A DNA stretch of 64,000 bases from an uncultured Solirubrobacterales bacterium. Lineage in GTDB: Bacteria > Actinomycetota > Thermoleophilia > Solirubrobacterales > 70-9. Below, in pieces: positions 58,578 through 64,000 of the stretch. A program made the translations under genes and the position numbers. Below the pieces are notes generated by a model, which was not told the origin of the DNA, did not search any database, and saw only the letters and a program-made list of their open reading frames with translations. Position 1 is the stretch's first letter, and each line of letters opens with the position of its first letter. The DNA lies in NCBI GenBank assembly GCA_903939845.1, contig CAJAIJ010000007.1, forward strand, positions 1 through 64,000, read 5' to 3'.

Positions 58578-59419
58578 CAGGAGCCCTCCTCCTGCTGCTC
58601 GACTTCTGCCTGCTCCTCTGCCACCTCGGCAGCTGCCGGCTCCTCTGAAGCGCCCTCTGCCAGCTCTTCCTCGGCCTTTACCTCGGCCTCGACTTCGGAC
58701 GGCGCGACGGTCCCGGAATCATCCGCGACGACCGTCTGGTCGGCATGGGACTCCTGGGCTGCCTTCTCCTCGATGCCTTCGACATCGGCAGGGGTCGCCT
58801 CGGCAGCGGCGTCGGCTGCCTGTTCGACTGCGGCTGCACTCTCGGCGTCGTCCTCGCCGCCGTCGCCGGCGGGCTTGGCGTCATGATCGATGCCGAGCAC
58901 CTCGGATACGGAAAGGCCGCGCATCTTGGCCACTTCCTCCGGGCGACGGAGGCGCATGATGCCGTCCATCGTCGCCTTGACGAGGTTGATCGGGTTCTGG
59001 GTGCCGATGCTCTTGGTCAGGACGTCGCGGACGCCACCGAGCTCGAGCACGGCACGGACGCCGCCTCCGGCGATCACGCCAGTTCCGGGGCTGGCCGGCC
59101 TCAGCACCACATGACCGGCGCCGTAGCGGCCGATGATCTTGTGGGTGATGGTGTCGCCGTACTTCGGGATCTGGATCAGGTTCTTGCGGGCGTTCTCGAC
59201 CGCCTTCTGGATCGCAAGGGGAACTTCCTGGGCCTTGCCGTAGCCGATCCCGACGACCGAGTCCTCGTCGCCCACGGCGACGAGCGCGGTGAACTGGAAT
59301 CTCCGTCCGCCCTTGACGACCTTGGCCACGCGGTTGATCTCCACGACCCGCTCCTGGAGCTCGCCCTTGACGTCCTTGGGGCTGACATTCTCGACGTAAG
59401 CTGTGTTCATGCCTTTCAT
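58577..59419 (-). CDS. rpsE: 30S ribosomal protein S5 with ~100-aa acidic C-terminal extension
   Basis: [47 protein letters not shown]; Glu/Ala-rich C-terminus. Confidence 0.97.
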   Translation of the reverse strand: MKGMNTAYVENVSPKDVKGELQERVVEINRVAKVVKGGRRFQFTALVAVGDEDSVVGIGYGKAQEVPLAIQKAVENARKNLIQIPKYGDTITHKIIGRYGAGHVVLRPASPGTGVIAGGGVRAVLELGGVRDVLTKSIGTQNPINLVKATMDGIMRLRRPEEVAKMRGLSVSEVLGIDHDAKPAGDGGEDDAESAAAVEQAADAAAEATPADVEGIEEKAAQESHADQTVVADDSGTVAPSEVEAEVKAEEELAEGASEEPAAAEVAEEQAEVEQQEEGS

Positions 59420-59447
59420 TTCTTCGTTCGCACCGTAGCGGAGAGCC

Positions 59448-59801
59448 TCAGAACTCCAGTCCGCCCTCTCTCGCTCCCTCGGCCAGGGCCTTCACCCTGC
59501 CGTGGTAGCGGTAGCCGCTCCGATCGAACACACAGGTCCCGATCCCGGCGTCTTTCGCCCGGGCAGCGATCAACTCGCCTGCCTTGCGGGCCTGCTCCAT
59601 CTTGCCGAGCGCCTTGAGTTCCGGCTCGGTCCAGTTGGCCGAGGCAAGCGTCTTGCCCTCGACGTCGTCGATCAGCTGGGCAAAGATTCCGCGGTTCGAT
59701 CGGTAGACCGAGAGCCGGGGCCGCTCGGCGCTGCCGGAGACCTTTGCCCGCACTCGATAGCGGCGCCTCTGCCTGCGCTGTCTGCTGGTCATCACCGTCA
59801 T
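59448..59801 (-). CDS. rplR: 50S ribosomal protein L18
   Basis: [60 protein letters not shown]. Confidence 0.97.
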   Translation of the reverse strand: MTVMTSRQRRQRRRYRVRAKVSGSAERPRLSVYRSNRGIFAQLIDDVEGKTLASANWTEPELKALGKMEQARKAGELIAARAKDAGIGTCVFDRSGYRYHGRVKALAEGAREGGLEF

Positions 59802-60331
59802 ACGCGCTTGCCGACCTTCCTCGCGACGTGCTCGCCGCGGTAACGGATCCCCTTGCCCTTGTAGGGCTCGGGCGGCCGCTTCTCGCGAATGTTGGCCGCC
59901 ACCTGACCGACCTTCTGCTTGTCGATGCCACGGACCACGATCGCGGTCGGCTCGGGGACTTCCAGCTCGATGCCCTCGACCGCTTCGATCGGGACCGGGT
60001 GGGAGTAGCCCAGGGCCAACTCGATTCCCTTGCCCTTCGACTGGGCGCGGTAGCCAACGCCCTGAATCTCGAGATGCTTCTCGTAGCCATCGGTCACTCC
60101 GGTGACCATGTTCTGGACCAGGCTCCTGGTCAAGCCATGCAGGGCACGGTGAGGACCGCGGTCGGTCGGACGCGAGACCTTGATGATCCCGTCGTCGAGC
60201 TCGACCGTGATGTCGCGGGAGATCTCCTGCGAGAGCTCGCCCTTGGGCCCCTTGACCTTGACCATGCCGGGCGTGATCTCGATCTCGACTCCCGAGGGTA
60301 CGTCGATCGGCTTGTTTCCGATTCTGCTCAT
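59798..60331 (-). CDS. rplF: 50S ribosomal protein L6
   Basis: [45 protein letters not shown]. Confidence 0.98.
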   Translation of the reverse strand: MSRIGNKPIDVPSGVEIEITPGMVKVKGPKGELSQEISRDITVELDDGIIKVSRPTDRGPHRALHGLTRSLVQNMVTGVTDGYEKHLEIQGVGYRAQSKGKGIELALGYSHPVPIEAVEGIELEVPEPTAIVVRGIDKQKVGQVAANIREKRPPEPYKGKGIRYRGEHVARKVGKRV

Positions 60332-60356
60332 GTTCTCTTCCTCGCGGTCGTCCGGG

Positions 60357-60752
60357 TCACCAGACGTATGCGAGGACCTCCCCCCCGATTCCTTCCTTCT
60401 TGGCCTCGTGGCCGGTCATCACGCCCTTCGAGGTCGTGACGATCGCGGTCCCGGTGCCACCCTGAACCCTGGGAACGGAGCCCCTGTCCACGTAGCGACG
60501 ACGGCCGGGGCGGGAGACGCGCTCGATGCCGGTGATCACCGGGCGACGGTCGTCGGTGTACTTGAGCTGGACGGTGATCTTCTCGCCCACCTCTGCCGGC
60601 TCGCGCTCGAACCCGACGATGTATCCCTGCTCGACGAGAATCCTCGAGATCTCCAGCTTCAGGCGCGACGACGGAACCTCGATCGTCATCAGGCCAGCGG
60701 TGAGACCGTTGCGGATCCTGGTCAGGTAATCGGCTATCGGATCGGTAAGCAT
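60357..60752 (-). CDS. rpsH: 30S ribosomal protein S8
   Basis: [66 protein letters not shown]. Confidence 0.97.
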   Translation of the reverse strand: MLTDPIADYLTRIRNGLTAGLMTIEVPSSRLKLEISRILVEQGYIVGFEREPAEVGEKITVQLKYTDDRRPVITGIERVSRPGRRRYVDRGSVPRVQGGTGTAIVTTSKGVMTGHEAKKEGIGGEVLAYVW

Positions 60753-60759
60753 CTGGTCC

Positions 60760-60945
60760 CTACCAGCTCGACTTGGTCATTCCGGGGACGTACCCCTCGT
60801 GAGCGGCTTCGCGCAGGCAGATCCGGCAGAGGCCGAACTTGCGGTAGTAGGCGCGCGGCCTGCCGCAACGACGGCACCGGTTGTAGGCGCGTGTCTTGTA
60901 CTTGGGCTTGCGCTGCTGGCGAACCCTCTGGGAAGTCTTGGCCAT
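60760..60945 (-). CDS. rpsN: 30S ribosomal protein S14, zinc-binding type Z
   Basis: 61 aa; [41 protein letters not shown]. Confidence 0.98.
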   Translation of the reverse strand: MAKTSQRVRQQRKPKYKTRAYNRCRRCGRPRAYYRKFGLCRICLREAAHEGYVPGMTKSSW

Positions 60946-60951
60946 CTCGGA

Positions 60952-61791
60952 CTAGCCCTCCTGCTCCTGGTCGTTTGCCACTTCCGGGGATCCCTCCCCC
61001 TCCTTGTCCTTCTCGGCCTCTTCGGCCCCTGCTTCGGACTCATCCGCAGCACCCTCTTCGCCCTCGGGCGCAGCAGGTGCTGCCGACTGCGGTGCAATCT
61101 CGGCCGCCTGGGCCTTGAGGGCTTCGGCCTGTTCGGCCTTCTCGGCCGCCTCGGCCGCCGCAGCGGCTTCGGCTGCCTCGCGCTCCGCCCTGCCCTCGGC
61201 AGTCGGCCTTCCCTCCTTGGCGAACGGCATTCCGAGCGCCAGGAGGAGCTCGAAGGCCTCCTCATCGGTAGGAGCGGTAGTGGTGATGGTGATGTCGAAG
61301 CCCCGTGTCTCGTCGACCGTGTCGTAGTCGATCTCGGGGAAGATCAGCTGCTCGCGAACGCCCATCGAGTAGTTGCCCCGACCGTCGAAGGATGTCGCCT
61401 TGAGGCCGCGGAAGTCCCGGATCCGGGGAATAGCGACCGAGCAGAGGCGGTCGAGGAACTCCCACATCCGGGCGCTCCTCAGGGTGACCGATGCTCCGAC
61501 CGGCATTCCCTCCCGCACCTTGAAGGATGCGATCGACTTCCTGGCGATCCTGATGTTCGGCTGCTGGCCGGCGATCAGGGCGAGTTCGCCGATCGCCTTC
61601 TCCCGGCCCTTGGTGTCGGTGCCGGCATCGAGCCCCATGTTCAGGGTGATCTTGACCAGGCGCGGTGCCCGCATCGTGTTCGGGTAGTCGAACTTCTCCA
61701 TCAGCATCGGGAGGATCTCGGCGCGATACCTGTCACGCAGCCTCGGCGGCGGCGCCGGCTGCTGTGTGGCTGTCTCGGTCGTTGCTTCCAT
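60952..61791 (-). CDS. rplE: 50S ribosomal protein L5 with ~85-aa Ala/Glu-rich C-terminal extension
   Basis: [71 protein letters not shown]. Confidence 0.97.
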   Translation of the reverse strand: MEATTETATQQPAPPPRLRDRYRAEILPMLMEKFDYPNTMRAPRLVKITLNMGLDAGTDTKGREKAIGELALIAGQQPNIRIARKSIASFKVREGMPVGASVTLRSARMWEFLDRLCSVAIPRIRDFRGLKATSFDGRGNYSMGVREQLIFPEIDYDTVDETRGFDITITTTAPTDEEAFELLLALGMPFAKEGRPTAEGRAEREAAEAAAAAEAAEKAEQAEALKAQAAEIAPQSAAPAAPEGEEGAADESEAGAEEAEKDKEGEGSPEVANDQEQEG

Positions 61792-62123
61792 CAGACCGTC
61801 TCCCCCGTCCGCTTCGAGAAGCGCTGGCGCTTGCCGTCGTCGGTCACCCGGATTCCCACCCGGGTCGGCTTGTTGTCGGTCGGGTCGAGGAGCATCACGT
61901 TGGAGATGTGGATCGGACCCTCCATCTCGATGATGCCGCCCTCCTTGCCCGGGCCCTGACCACTCGGCGAGGGCATGGCACGCTGGTGACGCTTGACCAT
62001 GTTCGCGTTCTCGACGAACACGACCGACTTCTTCGGGTCGGTCCTGAGCACCTGGCCCTGCTTGCCCTTGTCCTTGCCCGAGATCACCTCGACCTGATCA
62101 CCGCTCTTGATCTTCATGGCCAT
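61791..62123 (-). CDS. rplX: 50S ribosomal protein L24
   Basis: [45 protein letters not shown]. Confidence 0.97.
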   Translation of the reverse strand: MAMKIKSGDQVEVISGKDKGKQGQVLRTDPKKSVVFVENANMVKRHQRAMPSPSGQGPGKEGGIIEMEGPIHISNVMLLDPTDNKPTRVGIRVTDDGKRQRFSKRTGETV

Positions 62124-62124
62124 C

Positions 62125-62493
62125 TCAGAGCACCTCCGGGGCGAGCGAAATGATCTTCATGAAGTCGCGGTCGCGAAGCTCGCGGGCGACCGGGCCGAAG
62201 ATGCGGGTTCCACGCGGGTTCTTCTGATCGTCGATCAGGACGGCCGCGTTCTCGTCGAAGGCGATGTAGGTGCCGTCGGCACGGCCCAGTTCCTTGCGGG
62301 TCCTCACGATCACGGCCTGGACGACCTCGCCCTTGCGGACGTTGCCCTGGGGGCTGGCCGACTTGACGGTCGCCGTGATCACGTCGCCGATCGATCCGTA
62401 CTTGCGGTGGGAGCCACCCTTGACCCTGATGCAGAGGATTTCCCTCGCACCGGAGTTGTCGGCGACGGTGAGTCTGGATTCCTGCTGGATCAT
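62125..62493 (-). CDS. rplN: 50S ribosomal protein L14
   Basis: [39 protein letters not shown]. Confidence 0.98.
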   Translation of the reverse strand: MIQQESRLTVADNSGAREILCIRVKGGSHRKYGSIGDVITATVKSASPQGNVRKGEVVQAVIVRTRKELGRADGTYIAFDENAAVLIDDQKNPRGTRIFGPVARELRDRDFMKIISLAPEVL

Positions 62494-62497
62494 CCCT

Positions 62498-63172
62498 CTA
62501 CCTCGCCTTCTCCACGATCTCGATCAGTCGCCAGTGCTTGGTGCGTGAGAGCTTGCGGGTCTCGATCACCCTGACCACGTCTCCCTCGCCGGCCTCGTTC
62601 GTCTCGTCGTGCGCGTAGATCTTGTGGCTCTGACGGACGATCTTCTCGTAGACCGGATGGCGGCGGGCCGTATCGATCCGGACCGTGATCGTCTTGTCTG
62701 CCTTGCTGGAGACGACCACGCCCTGGCGTTCCTTCGGCTTGCCGGTCCTGACCTTTTCGGCCGGGGGCGTTCCGCCCTTTCCGTCGGCGGAGGGCTTCTT
62801 CTCGGCCTTTGCCTTCTCGCGGCGGGTGCGACGGACCTTGGCCGTCTTCGCCCGGTCGGCTTCGCGCTCGGCATTCCGCTCCTCGGGGGACATCTGCGGC
62901 TTGGCCTCGACCGGCTCCCGGGACTTCAGAAGTCTCGCCCGGTCCTTCCAGGACATGTCGCCGAATTCGTCTTCACCCTCGTCCGAATCGCCTTCGGATG
63001 CGGGGGCTTCGCCGGCCTCGTCAGACCCGGAATCCTCGGCAGGGGCCTCTTCGGCCGCAGGCTCCTCGGCCGGAGTCTCCTCTACCGGGGTCTCTTCGGC
63101 TGCAGGCTCCTCGGCCGGAGTCTCCTCCACCGGGGCCTCTTCGACCGTCTCTTCCTTTTCTTCTTCAGACAT
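62498..63172 (-). CDS. rpsQ: 30S ribosomal protein S17 with ~146-aa charged N-terminal extension
   Basis: C-terminal core [74 protein letters not shown]. Confidence 0.93.
   Translation of the reverse strand: MSEEEKEETVEEAPVEETPAEEPAAEETPVEETPAEEPAAEEAPAEDSGSDEAGEAPASEGDSDEGEDEFGDMSWKDRARLLKSREPVEAKPQMSPEERNAEREADRAKTAKVRRTRREKAKAEKKPSADGKGGTPPAEKVRTGKPKERQGVVVSSKADKTITVRIDTARRHPVYEKIVRQSHKIYAHDETNEAGEGDVVRVIETRKLSRTKHWRLIEIVEKAR
63057..63146 (-). repeat. 45-bp tandem repeat (2 units) encoding EE[AT][12 protein letters not shown] in the S17 extension
   Basis: gcaggctcctcggccggagtctcct[c/t]taccggggtctcttcggct-like units start at 63057 and 63102 with few differences. Confidence 0.85.
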
Positions 63173-63188
63173 TGCTTGCTGCTTTCAC

Positions 63189-63404
63189 CTAGTTGGAACG
63201 CTGCTCGCGCTCGATGTCGATGTTCCTCGCTCTGGCCACGGTCAGGAGCCTGGCCACGTCGCGCTTGGCCTGCCTCAGTCCGGCCGTGTTCTCGAGCTCG
63301 CCCGTCGCGTGTCGGAGGCGGAGGTTGAAGAACTCGACCCGTGCCTCACCCAGTTTCTCGACCAGTTCGACGTCGCTCATGCTGTTGACCTCGCCGCCCT
63401 TCAC
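63189..63404 (-). CDS. rpmC: 50S ribosomal protein L29
   Basis: GTG start overlapping the L16 stop (GTGA); [62 protein letters not shown]. Confidence 0.95.
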   Translation of the reverse strand: MKGGEVNSMSDVELVEKLGEARVEFFNLRLRHATGELENTAGLRQAKRDVARLLTVARARNIDIEREQRSN

Positions 63405-63820
63405 TCGCCCGCTCCTTCGCGCTTGACGAACTTGGTCCTGATCGGCAGCTTGTGGCCTGCGACCCTCATCGCCTCCCGGGCCAGTTCCTCGTCGACGCCG
63501 GCCAGTTCGAACATCACCCTTCCGGGCTTGACCACGGCGACCCACGCTTCGGGGTTGCCCTTGCCGGATCCCATCCGGGTCTCGGCCGGCTTCTTGGTCA
63601 CGGGCTTGTCGGGGAAGATGTTGATCCAGACCTTGCCGCCACGCTTGATCTTCCTGGTCATCGCGACTCGAGCGGCCTCGATCTGACGGTTGGTCAGCCA
63701 GCCACGGTCGAGCGCCTTCAGGCCGTACTCGCCGAAGTTCACCTCGGTGCCGCCCTTGGAGTTGCCCTTGCGGCGGCCGCGCATCACCTTGCGGTGCTTG
63801 ACCCTCTTCGGCATCAACAT
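63401..63820 (-). CDS. rplP: 50S ribosomal protein L16
   Basis: [86 protein letters not shown]. Confidence 0.98.
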   Translation of the reverse strand: MLMPKRVKHRKVMRGRRKGNSKGGTEVNFGEYGLKALDRGWLTNRQIEAARVAMTRKIKRGGKVWINIFPDKPVTKKPAETRMGSGKGNPEAWVAVVKPGRVMFELAGVDEELAREAMRVAGHKLPIRTKFVKREGAGE

Positions 63821-64000
63821 CAGCGACCACCACCCCTCGGCGGACGACCGCCCGGGAGCTCCTGCTCATCGTCGGCGTTGTCGCGGTTGAAACCTTCCGG
63901 CATGACCTCGCCCTTGTTGATCCAGCACTTGACCCCGATCCGGCCGGTGCCGGTCTTGGCCTCGACGAATCCGTAGTCGATGTCGGCCCTGAGGGTGTGC
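63820..64000 (-). CDS. rpsC: 30S ribosomal protein S3, C-terminal fragment (runs off the window)
   Basis: [63 protein letters not shown] overlap with rplP. Confidence 0.93.
   Translation of the reverse strand, partial: HTLRADIDYGFVEAKTGTGRIGVKCWINKGEVMPEGFNRDNADDEQELPGGRPPRGGGR

Overview
High-GC actinobacterial chromosome segment. Codon bias, protein style and gene content suggest Thermoleophilia/Solirubrobacterales-like, but this is inference. No rRNA, CRISPR array, phage or transposase was recognised. Main blocks: (1) 0.1-4 kb, acyl-CoA catabolism (carboxyltransferase, enoyl-CoA hydratase, acyl-CoA dehydrogenase) with a dyad-rich divergent control region. (2) 4-15.3 kb, a FitAB/VapBC-type toxin-antitoxin pair, two SDRs, a metallo-beta-lactamase-fold hydrolase, PlsC, GlpK, GT2, a stand-alone biotin carrier, YaaA, an L,D-transpeptidase, rubredoxin and Nudix. 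(3) 15.9-20.7 kb, a co-directional secreted cluster of three cupredoxins, a two-domain multicopper oxidase and a beta-helix protein. Three of its members share a Lys/Ala/Cys-rich N-terminal module. (4) 20.9-28 kb, a GMC oxidoreductase, thioredoxin-fold lipoprotein, SOD, and a large SGNH hydrolase with seven Cys-paired repeats. (5) 28.2-41.4 kb, the most striking region: a REC-class III nucleotidyl cyclase, MCP, CheW and CheA-REC cassette without CheR, CheB, stand-alone CheY or flagellar genes. It is followed by two lipid enzymes each fused to a cyclic-nucleotide-binding domain (a patatin-like lipase and a WS/DGAT acyltransferase), three sulfotransferases and an MFS exporter. I propose this is a chemosensory/cNMP-controlled lipid synthesis, turnover and sulfation system. 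(6) 41.5-52.6 kb, tRNA-Pro, a DsbA-fold protein lacking CxxC, Nif3-like, FadD, a second patatin, DacB, LigA, SurE, TruA and WecG/TagA. (7) 52.6-64 kb, the rpsC-to-rplQ ribosomal protein/secY/adk/map/rpoA operons, in which S5, L5 and S17 carry long charged extensions. All functional assignments come from motif reading without database searches.
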